A stretch of DNA of 64,000 nucleotides from Candidatus Magnetobacterium casense (GTDB lineage: Bacteria; Nitrospirota; Thermodesulfovibrionia; Thermodesulfovibrionales; Magnetobacteriaceae), in the NCBI RefSeq assembly GCF_000714715.1, contig NZ_JMFO01000007.1, positions 62,001 to 126,000 of the forward strand, in the 5' to 3' direction. The first letter of the stretch is position 1, and each line of letters starts with the position of its first letter. Both the position numbers and the translations under genes were made by a program. Positions 28,601-35,759 of this stretch are shown piece by piece. The notes under the pieces are model-generated. The model saw only the letters and a program-made list of their open reading frames with translations, was not told where the DNA came from and did no database searches.

Positions 28601-28736
28601 TAATGGCGATGCCAAGAGAGACATAGTCTGGCGTAATACCGCAACCGGAGAGATATGCATCTGGCTCATGGATGGTACGCAGTTGTCACTTGGCGGCTTA
28701 CCGGCGGTGCTTGGTACGGAGTGGCAGATTCAATAG
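25692..28736 (+). CDS. Large secreted NHL-repeat / InlB-like repeat / FG-GAP protein
   Basis: 1014 residues with AGGAGG upstream and an N-terminal export signal (about 1-35, 'MGIFILAFCLIVNNLYA'). Modules: six NHL repeats (about 38-325; 'QWGGSGTGNGKFNAPYGVA', 'VYVADTLNNLIQKFDSNG'), together one six-bladed propeller; four near-identical InlB-type repeats (about 335-665; 'YTLTVTKTGTGTVTASTGTL', 'FNNWTGCDSTSGNQCTV'); then eight or so FG-GAP units (about 675-1014; '[14 protein letters not shown]'). The module types match the proteins at 14751 and 59739. Probably a surface or released binding protein. The InlB-type repeats are nearly identical in DNA, pointing to recent tandem duplication and possible copy-number variation. 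Follows the PLA2-like gene by 55 bases, possibly co-transcribed. Confidence 0.88.
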   Translation: METRLLIWYKKFYFKKLMGIFILAFCLIVNNLYADDYQFKTQWGGNGSGNGTFGLAYGVAVDKLGNVYVADSLNNLIQKFDSNGDFNSQWGGSGTGNGMFNSPIGITVDLGGYVYTTDAGNNLIQRFDSNGGFNSQWGGSGAGSGMFNTPFGMTVAVNGYIYVADTLNNLIQKFDSNGTFTTQWGGSGTGNGKFNAPYGVATDTIGNVYVVDTLNNLVQKFDSNGTFSIQWGGSGAGTGKFNNPTGIAVDSSGDVYVADSLNNLIQKFDSSGVFKTQWGGSGTGNGKFAMPFSVAVDSSGNVYVSDVLNNLIQAFTVTSTPTPNLYTLTVTKTGTGTVTASTGTLTWNENTGTTTYASGTSVTLTATADTGSTFNNWTGCDSTSGNQCTVTMSAAKNVTATFSSQGQTTYTLTVSKAGNGSGTVTASTGTLTWTGSIGTATYTSGTSVTLTATASTGSTFNNWTGCDSTSGNQCTVTMSAAKNVTATFSSQGQTTYTLTVSKAGNGSGTVTASTGTLTWNENTGTTTYASGTSVTLTATADTGSTFNNWTGCDSTSGNQCTVTMSAAKNVTATFSSQGQTTYTLTVTKTGSGTVTASTGTLTWNDNTGTATYVSGTSVILTATPTQESKFGGWTGCDSTSGNQCTVAMSSNRSVSVSFTQGVCLLCRIPRMDFNGNGKSDILWRNMSNGIVYTWLMNGINIASGGSPATLGDEWQIESMGDFNGDDNTDIVWRNASTGMVYVWLMGGATVANSGSPATLGHEWQIESIGDFNGDGKSDIMWRNTSNGMVYTWFMNGANIAGGASPSSLSQPSAVDSDWQVVSSGDFDGDDTSDVLWINTSTGMTYIWFMNGKAGGSPGTVGTQWQIACVSDFNGDGKTDILWRNISTGMVYIWLMNGATIASGGSPATLGLEWQIVNVGDFNGDGKSDLLWRNTENDMVYTWLMNGTTITGGDLTAKAGTQWQIISVGDFNGDAKRDIVWRNTATGEICIWLMDGTQLSLGGLPAVLGTEWQIQ

Positions 28737-28760
28737 GCTGAAACCTGGGGGGCTGACGGA

Positions 28761-29052
28761 GCAATCGCATTTGACCGTAAGAGAAAAAAAAGGGGCGGTT
28801 TGTGGCAGGGGCGGGTGCGGCTTTCAGCCAGGGGCACTGAGCCAGGGGTTGCCAACCCCTTGCCAACCCCCCGCTGCGGGAAAATCGTGCCCCATCCCCT
28901 CCGCCCCCTTCAGAACCCCCTGCAAGGGGAGGGGCGAGGCGCAATCTTGTCGCAGCGGGTCGCACCCGCCCCGGCGGAAAGAAGTCCCCTTGACCCCATT
29001 ATTTCACACTCAATTATCATGCCTGAAAAAACCTGTGTCATTTCAGTATACC
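28761..29052. repeat. Dispersed GC-rich intergenic repeat, copy C (fullest)
   Basis: The longest copy: its first ~140 bases equal copy B (22337-22478) and its last ~150 equal copy A (14516-14664), including 'GAAAGAAGTCCCCTTGACCC' and 'CAGTATAC'. All three lie in the same orientation. The element directly abuts a MITE-like element at 29060. Confidence 0.9.
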
Positions 29053-29059
29053 TTTTTTC

Positions 29060-29227
29060 GTATCTTCTTTATATTTCATGGTAACTATACTTTTACGCAT
29101 CCTGGATTCCTGGTCAAGCCAGGAATGACACACTTGGAAAACGGCTGTAACTGTCATTCCTGCGTAAGCAGGAATCCATGTCTTTAAGCCATAAAGTTAA
29201 TTTTACCATGCTTTTTAAAGAGGATAC
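29060..29227 (+). mobile_element. MITE-like element, copy 1 (168 bp)
   Basis: Bounded by imperfect terminal inverted repeats starting GTATC(T/C)TCTTTA and ending with its complement GAGGATAC, continuing through CATGGTAA/TTACCATG. The interior has two palindromes (CCTGGTCAAGCCAGG; TCCTGCGTAAGCAGGA). A close copy lies inverted at 51534-51702. Non-coding. Together with the GC-rich repeat it fills the gap between the NHL protein gene and queE. Confidence 0.8.
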
Positions 29228-29244
29228 TTTTTTTCTTATGTCTT

Positions 29245-29892
29245 TCAGACCATCCGTCTGTCTGTGCCGTAGATGTATTTGTGAAGCTGTAGGTTCAGCC
29301 GTACCTCAAGGGCATCCTGGAGTATCCAGGCGGCGAGTGTTTCGGCCTGCAGCACACCGGCAACGGGGGACAACAGAACATGGCATCGCTGAGTCAGGCG
29401 ATACCGTGCTATCAGCTCTGAGGCCCACCGGTAATCGTCCCTGTTGCCGAGGACTATCTTTACCTCGTCGGTGGGGCTTAGAGCCTTGAGGTTTGACAGG
29501 TCGTTGTGGTCAACCATCCCGCTTGAAGGCGCCTTGAGGTCAACAATAAACACGGCAGACCTGTTAAAATGGCCTATATTTATGGAGCCGTTTGTCTCAA
29601 TCAGCGTCCTCAACCCCATGTCAACAAGGGCGTCGATCAGAACCGGCGTCGCAGACTGGATGAGTGGTTCACCGCCGGTTAGCTCAACCAACCTGATGTG
29701 GGTGCCCTGCACCTTATCCAGCAGGTCGGCTACAGACATATCCGTCCCTTCCGTGTAGGCATAGCGTGTGTCGCAGTAGTTGCAACGCAGGTTACATCCC
29801 GTCAGGCGTATAAACACGCATGGCAGCCCGGCATAGGACGATTCCCCCTGGATGCTTGTAAAAAACTCGCAGACCTTCAGTGTCTCATTCAT
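29245..29892 (-). CDS. queE: 7-carboxy-7-deazaguanine synthase
   Basis: Radical SAM enzyme of queuosine/7-deazaguanine synthesis, converting 6-carboxytetrahydropterin to CDG. 215 residues from ATG 29892; a longer frame to 29955 would overlap the upstream gene by 49 bases and adds an unconserved tail. Typical blocks: 'EFFTSIQGESSYAG' at the start, cluster motif CNLRCNYC followed by DTRYAY, and 'ELTGGEPLIQ', 'IETNGS', 'VDLKAPSSGM'. CxxxCxxC is intact. Last gene of the cysES-GT39-queE minus-strand run; no other queuosine gene is nearby. Confidence 0.93.
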   Translation of the reverse strand: MNETLKVCEFFTSIQGESSYAGLPCVFIRLTGCNLRCNYCDTRYAYTEGTDMSVADLLDKVQGTHIRLVELTGGEPLIQSATPVLIDALVDMGLRTLIETNGSINIGHFNRSAVFIVDLKAPSSGMVDHNDLSNLKALSPTDEVKIVLGNRDDYRWASELIARYRLTQRCHVLLSPVAGVLQAETLAAWILQDALEVRLNLQLHKYIYGTDRRMV

Positions 29893-29906
29893 CCCACTGT
29901 CGCTTG

Positions 29907-31520
29907 TCAATACGTCTGCGGCGTCTTGTCGTGCAGCCTTGTAAACCCAAGACACTTGAAGATGGAATACTGCCTCAGGACACGCCCGTTTTCCCGGATA
30001 TCGAGGAGTTGCTTATTGCAACTGTCAAAGGCATCAAGTACAATATCGTTGATGGGGGCGTCGCCATCGGTGACAAAGAGTCCGCTTATGGGTTTTGTTG
30101 TGCGTTGCCTTATTGTTGCTGCGGCCTTGTTGATACCGGGCCACATGTCGTACTCATTCATGCGTCTGCCGAGGTTGATGCTGTATGTAATCGGATTGCC
30201 GGGGACGTAGAAGGCCAGGGCGCTCGTTATCTGATACTTGTCAGAAAAGAGCAGTACTTCCGTGGTTTCTGCCAGTTCATCGTAGACCCTGGCAACCGCC
30301 GCACCGAGGCTCTGCCATCCCCTGAGCCTGGCAGTGGGGTCGAGCTTATGGGGGAGTCCCGCGGCCTGGGGAAAGAGACCTACCGCCGTCAGCAGAATGG
30401 CCACGATTATCCCGATAACTACGGCCCTCCTGGTGTGTACGCCTGTTATTTTGAGGGTCTCTTTGGTCTGAGCATACAGGAAGTATCTGACAAAGGCAAT
30501 CAGTCCCGTGATGTATGCCGTCATGGCCCAGTTGGCCTGGACCTTGCCCTGGATACTCTTGAGCAGGAAGAATCCAAACACCGGTATGGAAAAATAAAAC
30601 AAGAAGGCCCCCTGTTGCCTTGTGCCATCTCTCCTGAGCTTAAACAGTGCAACAAAGAGCAGCACAAATATCACAGGTGTTACAACCCCCGCCTGTGAAC
30701 CGATAAACTCGAAAAAACTTCCCGGGACAATCCTCAGTCCGTCCGATACATGTGCGTGTCCGGCGGTGTGGCGTAGTGTTACCCAGTTGTGCTGCATGTT
30801 CCATATGGCAACCGGTGAAAAGCACACCATGCTTACGACAAATGCCACGTATGGCCCTAGAGTTCGCAGCAATGCCCTGTGCGGGGTCAGAAGGAGAAAT
30901 GCAAAGGCACACGGTATAAACATGGCCATGATGTACTTGGCCTGCATCCCCAGCCCGATTGCCACCCCAAGCAACACCCACGTACCGTATCCCTGTGGTG
31001 GCTCTGTGATGGCCCTCCAGAGAAGGTACAGGGCAAGTATCCAGAAAAAGACAAATGGTGAATCGATCGTAAATACTATCGCATAGGTGCCAAAGAGCGG
31101 TATGACCTGAAATATCAGCACGCAGACAAGGGCGATGAACCGAGGATCGCCATAGTACGGCTTATTTATGCCGGAACTCACACCGGGTACAGGCTCGTTA
31201 TCGTAGAGCGCAATCACGAGTTTATACAGGCATATGCTGCTGAGGAAATATATGACCACAGCCATTATCCTGATGGCAAAGACATTGTTACCAAGCAGCG
31301 ACGTTGAGGCATACATCAGGTAGACAATAAGTGGCCCCTTGGAGTAATAACTGAGTTCCAGGTGGCGGGTACAATCCCAGTACAACGTCTCATCGGCGCT
31401 AAGGTCAAGCGGCCCATAGAGGACGTAAAACACCCTCAGTACACTCAGACACAGAAGGACTGTTGTGAGTATCCGTTGATAGGCGTATCCTGCACCATTT
31501 GTTTCTCTGAATAATCCCAT
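29907..31520 (-). CDS. GT39/PMT-family glycosyltransferase (ArnT-like)
   Basis: 537 residues from ATG 31520 (GAGGAGG ribosome site; an upstream in-frame start at 31562 overlaps cysS). About ten to twelve membrane helices fill the protein. The first periplasmic loop has the acidic motif of lipid-linked-sugar transferases, 'LSADETLYWDCTRHLELSYY' followed by SKGPL, as in ArnT and PMT_2 proteins. A C-terminal soluble region (about 410-537) follows. It would transfer a sugar from a polyprenyl carrier to lipid A, protein or another acceptor; the acceptor cannot be told. Lies 23 bases after cysS. Confidence 0.88.
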   Translation of the reverse strand: MGLFRETNGAGYAYQRILTTVLLCLSVLRVFYVLYGPLDLSADETLYWDCTRHLELSYYSKGPLIVYLMYASTSLLGNNVFAIRIMAVVIYFLSSICLYKLVIALYDNEPVPGVSSGINKPYYGDPRFIALVCVLIFQVIPLFGTYAIVFTIDSPFVFFWILALYLLWRAITEPPQGYGTWVLLGVAIGLGMQAKYIMAMFIPCAFAFLLLTPHRALLRTLGPYVAFVVSMVCFSPVAIWNMQHNWVTLRHTAGHAHVSDGLRIVPGSFFEFIGSQAGVVTPVIFVLLFVALFKLRRDGTRQQGAFLFYFSIPVFGFFLLKSIQGKVQANWAMTAYITGLIAFVRYFLYAQTKETLKITGVHTRRAVVIGIIVAILLTAVGLFPQAAGLPHKLDPTARLRGWQSLGAAVARVYDELAETTEVLLFSDKYQITSALAFYVPGNPITYSINLGRRMNEYDMWPGINKAAATIRQRTTKPISGLFVTDGDAPINDIVLDAFDSCNKQLLDIRENGRVLRQYSIFKCLGFTRLHDKTPQTY

Positions 31521-31543
31521 GCCTCCTCTTCTCTTCTTCCTCC

Positions 31544-33655
31544 TTACACCTTGACCTTCCATACGGTAGCGTCTACCCTGTCTTCGAGGATAATGCCTTT
31601 TGCTTCGAGGACTTTGCGGATTTCGTCTGCCTTCTTCCAGTCCTTCAGGGAACGTGCCTGATTGCGGGTATCTATTATGCCGTTGACCTCAGCCTCGTCG
31701 ATGTTGAGGCGGCGCCTGATAATCAGGGACTGGTACCACTGTTGCGGGGTACGCCTGAATATGTTTAACACACCACAGACCTCCGATAACACCGCCATTG
31801 CCGAGGTAATCAACAGCGTGGCCTCCTCGCCACAGGGCCTGACGTCGAGATACTTGTTCAACTGCCGCAAGAACTCAAATATGTGTCCCACAGCCAGGGC
31901 CGTGTTAAAGTCGTCATCCATCGCTTCAACAAAGCGCTCCCTGAAGCCGTCCACAACGCTCCTGAAAGTTTCATCCTGTGCCGGTTTAGCCTCCTTGCCC
32001 CTCTTGTCCCTGAGGAAGGTCTCAACACGGATAACGGTGCTGTAGTAGCGGTCTATCGAGGTTTCGGCATCCCTCAACTGTTCCTGCGAAAAATCGATAG
32101 GGCTGCGATAGTGCGTCCCCAGTATAAACAGCCGCAGGGCCTCCGGGTCAAAATCCCGCAGTATGTCCTTGATCGTAAAGAAATTGCCAAGGGACTTGGA
32201 CATCTTTTCCTTGTCCAGGTTGATAAAGCCGTTGTGCAACCAGTACTTGACAAAGGGTTTTTTGGTGTAAGCCTCCGACTGCGACAGCTCGTTTTCGTGA
32301 TGCGGGAAGATGAGGTCTGCCCCTCCGCCGTGGATGTCAAAGGTGTCGCCGAGGTATTTGCGTGACATGGCACTGCATTCGATGTGCCACCCTGGGCGTC
32401 CAGCCCCCCAGGGACTCTCCCAGGCCGGCTCCCCCGCCTTGGACCCCTTCCAGAGTACAAAGTCTATCGGATTACGCTTCCTGCTGTCAACGGCCACCCT
32501 CGCACCGGCCTCCATTCCCCCAAGGTCGCGCTTGGAGAGCTTGCCGTACTGCTCAAAGGTATCAACCGCAAAATAAACGTCGTCGTCCAGGACATAGGCG
32601 TGACCGTTGTCTATCAGCCCCTGGATTATCTCCGTCATCTGCTGTATGTGTTGCGTGGCCAGCGGCTCGACGTCTGCGCGGGCAACCCCAATGGCGTCCA
32701 TGTCGTCGTAGTAAGCAGCGATGTACTTATGTGCCAGTTCGTTGCAGGAGATGCCCTCCTCATTGGCACGCTTGATTATCTTGTCATCGACGTCGGTGAA
32801 GTTCTTGACAAAGCGCACGTTGTAGCCCTTGTACACCAGGTAGCGCCTGATGACGTCAAAGACAATGGCGCTGCGTGCGTGTCCGACGTGACAGAGGTCA
32901 TAGACGGTGACGCCACAGACGTACATTCCCACAGCCCCCTCCCGCAGGGGTGTAAACTCCTCCTTTTCGGAGGTGAGTGTATTGTAGACTTTCATTTTCT
33001 TTTTTCCGTGTATCCTTTCTATTTTATCTTCGAGCTTGGCAATATAGGTTTCAAGCTCCTTGATTCTCTTCTCTACGGGATCGGGCATATCACGTTGCCA
33101 CTCCTCTGCCGCGGCATGTTCACCAACCCGCAGTACCTTGCGCTTGACGACCCGGCCCGGTACTCCAACGACAATACAGTGATCGGCCACGGAGTGCAGG
33201 ACAACGGCGTTGGCTCCAATTGTAACATAATCGCCTATGTCAATAGGGCCAAGGACCTTTGCTCCCGCCCCGATGACCACATAGCTGCCAAGAGTGGGAT
33301 GTCTTTTGCCTTTATCCTTGCCGGTTCCCCCCAACGTAACACCCTGGTACAGCAGGCACTCACTGCCAATCTCCGATGTCTCCCCGATAACAACACCGCT
33401 GCCGTGGTCTATAAACAACCCCGGTGCGATGCGCGCCCCAGGATGTATCTCCACACCGGTGAACAGTCTCACAAGCGTTGATAGCACTCGCGGCAGTACC
33501 GGCACCCCCCGCTGCCATAGACGGTGCAAAAACCTATGACATACCACGGCATGGAACCCGGGGTAGTTCACCAGGGCATCCACGTTGCCACGCACTGCCG
33601 GGTCACGCCTGAATATCGCCCTGAAGTCCCGGGCTATTTCATCCCATATGCGCAT
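31544..33655 (-). CDS. cysES: Fused serine O-acetyltransferase / cysteinyl-tRNA synthetase (CysE-CysS)
   Basis: 703 residues in one frame. Residues 1-180 are a short-form CysE: left-handed helix hexapeptides with 'IDHGSGVVIGETSEIG', 'QGVTLGGTGKDKGKRHP' (catalytic His) and 'VGVPGRVVKR'. A helical linker (about 185-218) follows. Residues 221-703 are a complete class I CysRS: 'MYVCGVTVYDLCHVGHARS' (HIGH-like), zinc ligands in 'WHIECSAMS' and 'FPHHENE', and KMSKS in 'EKMSKSLGN'. CysE makes O-acetylserine for cysteine; CysS charges tRNA-Cys. cysE and cysS are neighbours in many Firmicutes, but a fusion is unusual. A possible internal start (ATG 32995) has AAAGGA only at long spacing, so separate CysS production is doubtful. 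Confidence 0.95.
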   Translation of the reverse strand: MRIWDEIARDFRAIFRRDPAVRGNVDALVNYPGFHAVVCHRFLHRLWQRGVPVLPRVLSTLVRLFTGVEIHPGARIAPGLFIDHGSGVVIGETSEIGSECLLYQGVTLGGTGKDKGKRHPTLGSYVVIGAGAKVLGPIDIGDYVTIGANAVVLHSVADHCIVVGVPGRVVKRKVLRVGEHAAAEEWQRDMPDPVEKRIKELETYIAKLEDKIERIHGKKKMKVYNTLTSEKEEFTPLREGAVGMYVCGVTVYDLCHVGHARSAIVFDVIRRYLVYKGYNVRFVKNFTDVDDKIIKRANEEGISCNELAHKYIAAYYDDMDAIGVARADVEPLATQHIQQMTEIIQGLIDNGHAYVLDDDVYFAVDTFEQYGKLSKRDLGGMEAGARVAVDSRKRNPIDFVLWKGSKAGEPAWESPWGAGRPGWHIECSAMSRKYLGDTFDIHGGGADLIFPHHENELSQSEAYTKKPFVKYWLHNGFINLDKEKMSKSLGNFFTIKDILRDFDPEALRLFILGTHYRSPIDFSQEQLRDAETSIDRYYSTVIRVETFLRDKRGKEAKPAQDETFRSVVDGFRERFVEAMDDDFNTALAVGHIFEFLRQLNKYLDVRPCGEEATLLITSAMAVLSEVCGVLNIFRRTPQQWYQSLIIRRRLNIDEAEVNGIIDTRNQARSLKDWKKADEIRKVLEAKGIILEDRVDATVWKVKV

Positions 33656-33770
33656 AATAGTTAAATAGAGAGAAGGGATAGTTAAATTTATTATTTTTTA
33701 TCACACCTATATTGCTATTTATAACAAACAACGGAGGTTATATGGTATCTTTGATTTCGAATCAGTGTTT

Positions 33771-34181
33771 TCAAATTGGAGCTAATATTAGTTTTTCCTT
33801 TTCCGATGAGGTCAGAATTGAATATTTAGTGGCCTCTTCTAAGTGCTTGCCATAAAATTCCTGTAAAGTGGATATTATATCAGCAGGCAGAGTTTCTCTC
33901 TCTATCGTCTCTGTTGATAGAAAATCAATTGCTTTACCCTTCTTGTCATAGGTTGTCTTTGCAAATCTATTTATTCTATTTCCAACACAAGAGAGCAAAT
34001 CAAAATAAACCTCTATTACATTCATTTTAATAGTCTGAGATTTATCTATAATAGTCTTTGTAAGTACATGTAAAAAATCGAAAGGACTATCAGAACCTAT
34101 AGATATTACCAGTATTTTGTCTTTTATTACATCAATGTAAAAAAAGGAAGAACAACATTTATTGTATATTTGTTTTTTCAT
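33771..34181 (-). CDS. rnlB: RnlB-like antitoxin
   Basis: 136 residues, starting ATGA-overlapped with the end of the RnlA-like gene. Compared from memory with E. coli RnlB, it shares 'YFDLLSCVGNRINRF' (LFDLLCANGPEWNRF in E. coli), and 'YSILTSSEKEKLIL' near the end (ASVLSPDDVRQVL). RnlB binds and silences the RnlA endoribonuclease; loss of RnlB during T4 infection releases RnlA. AT-rich like its partner, in contrast to the flanking cysES and nnr genes. Confidence 0.75.
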   Translation of the reverse strand: MKKQIYNKCCSSFFYIDVIKDKILVISIGSDSPFDFLHVLTKTIIDKSQTIKMNVIEVYFDLLSCVGNRINRFAKTTYDKKGKAIDFLSTETIERETLPADIISTLQEFYGKHLEEATKYSILTSSEKEKLILAPI

Positions 34182-35272
34182 GAGAGCACGTTTAAATGAG
34201 CAGCATATTCTCTAATCAGGTCAATGACTTCTTCATATAATTCTATGGCATCACTTTTATTTGTAACTAATGGTATAGACACACCGTTATTATGAAAATA
34301 TCTATTCCTTTTTGTTTTGAAGAAAATATATAACTTTTCAATATATTTAATTGTGGACTCCTGAGATATTTGGATTGCATGAGAGCTTTTCAATTTAATA
34401 TCCGGGGCATCCTCAAACTGGGCAAATCCACCAGTTTTGGGAATGAAAGAATTCAATCCAAAATTTCGTATACAAATTCTTTTCAAAATACCTTCAATAA
34501 CTAAAAAACAAGGATATATTACATATGAATATGTAGGTAGTTCAATATTTATCTTTATCAACAACAAAGAAGTTCTTAATAGTTCTTTTTCAAATGATTT
34601 TATAGCTTCATATCCTTTGTGGTTTTTATAATAGATATCTCCCAACTGTACCATAAGCTCATCGTCTAAGGATTTGTAATCAGGGTAAGCAATCGTCTGC
34701 TGTGGTATCTTATAATTACCGACAAACAGGTTGTTAATAAAAGATGTTGGGTTGTCAGTGGTCTTTGAAGTGAACCAATAAATCACAGAGTTCCATAGTA
34801 AAGTAGACATACCTTGTATAAGTACCTTATGAGTAGTTTTGTACCAGGTTACAGCTAAAGTTACATTATCATACGATAACTTCAACACTGTTCTTATATT
34901 GTCATCCTTGGTTTCATGGTTAATATTTGCTTCTCTCAAATACTCCAGAAATTCTCCCCATAAGTTTTCGTGTATGGATTCAAAAGATTTTGATTCATTT
35001 TTTACTTTTTCTGAAGATTCAACTATTATATTTGCGATGTCAGATGATAAAATGTTATTTTTACCTGCATCAGGATTTATGCTTATTCCCTTTTTAGTTA
35101 TATATACATTAATTAAAGCTGTTTTTTGCCCTGGAATTTCTATTGATAGTTGTGTTAAATTGTTGGGTCTTTCATTGCATGATAATACTCCATTTAATGA
35201 TCGGATATAATTATTGATCAAGTCTATAACTTCTTCCAAAGTTATATTTAAATTTTTATACTTATCATCCAT
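34178..35272 (-). CDS. rnlA: RnlA-like toxin endoribonuclease (RNase LS)
   Basis: 364 residues, close to E. coli RnlA (357). The start 'YKNLNITLEEV' resembles RnlA's 'YKNLNLVRANI'. The C-terminal region has 'YVIYPCFLVIEGILKRI', 'PKTGGFAQFED' and the HEPN catalytic motif R322-N-R-Y-F-H327 (RX4H), aligned with RHSLFH in RnlA. RnlA degrades mRNA during phage T4 infection and blocks phage growth when freed from RnlB. Toxin before antitoxin with a 4-base overlap is the E. coli order. The gene is visibly AT-rich, suggesting horizontal gain. It starts inside the last codons of the upstream membrane-protein gene. Confidence 0.8.
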   Translation of the reverse strand: MDDKYKNLNITLEEVIDLINNYIRSLNGVLSCNERPNNLTQLSIEIPGQKTALINVYITKKGISINPDAGKNNILSSDIANIIVESSEKVKNESKSFESIHENLWGEFLEYLREANINHETKDDNIRTVLKLSYDNVTLAVTWYKTTHKVLIQGMSTLLWNSVIYWFTSKTTDNPTSFINNLFVGNYKIPQQTIAYPDYKSLDDELMVQLGDIYYKNHKGYEAIKSFEKELLRTSLLLIKINIELPTYSYVIYPCFLVIEGILKRICIRNFGLNSFIPKTGGFAQFEDAPDIKLKSSHAIQISQESTIKYIEKLYIFFKTKRNRYFHNNGVSIPLVTNKSDAIELYEEVIDLIREYAAHLNVLS

Positions 35273-35588
35273 ATAACAACGCTTTCACTCTAATCAATAG
35301 TTTATTATAATATATGTCCGGCTCGTTGTCAATAATGATAAGTTGACTTGTCTCTGCTTTACCAGGAATTGGCCTTGGTGTGTCGTATGTGGACGCTACA
35401 GACTTGAGATACATTAGGGCGAAAAATATAATTGTCCCCGCAATCACGGCAGAGATCAGTATCTTATACAGCGTCCTGCGCAAGTCTGGTCCAGGCGGCT
35501 GAGGGCTATCCGCAGACTCCGTCGGGAGGGACGGTGCAACAGGCTCGTTATCACTTGTTATCTCCTGCCGGGACTTGGGCTCTGCCAT
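35265..35588 (-). CDS. Single-pass membrane protein, unknown
   Basis: 107 residues with an AAGGAG ribosome site. A Pro/Ser/acidic N-terminal tail (about 1-35) precedes one membrane helix (about 40-60, 'ILISAVIAGTIIFFALMYL') and a 45-residue periplasmic tail. No family recognised. It has the base composition of the housekeeping genes, and its last 8 bases overlap rnlA, so the RnlAB island may have inserted at or replaced its 3' end. A hairpin (GGCAAG...CTTGCC) lies in the 171 bases before it (35589-35759), after nnr. Confidence 0.65.
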   Translation of the reverse strand: MAEPKSRQEITSDNEPVAPSLPTESADSPQPPGPDLRRTLYKILISAVIAGTIIFFALMYLKSVASTYDTPRPIPGKAETSQLIIIDNEPDIYYNKLLIRVKALLYG

Positions 35589-35759
35589 CTTAAATCTCCT
35601 TCTTTATGCCGTATTTGGTTTGCTCTAAAAGCGAGAGTATTTTAGCAGTTTTTCAATCCTGCAATCAATGGAAATTGCAGACACCACCCCCGCAGACATC
35701 ACCCCCTTGCAGGTAGTCTGAGGAGAGGCAAGAGGCCCCTCCTTGCCGTGCTTTTTCTA

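Noticed and set aside
35690..35755. Rho-independent terminator after nnr
   Set aside because: The GGCAAG/CTTGCC hairpin is real, but its T-run is on the plus strand, where no gene ends; for the minus-strand operon there is no U-tract.
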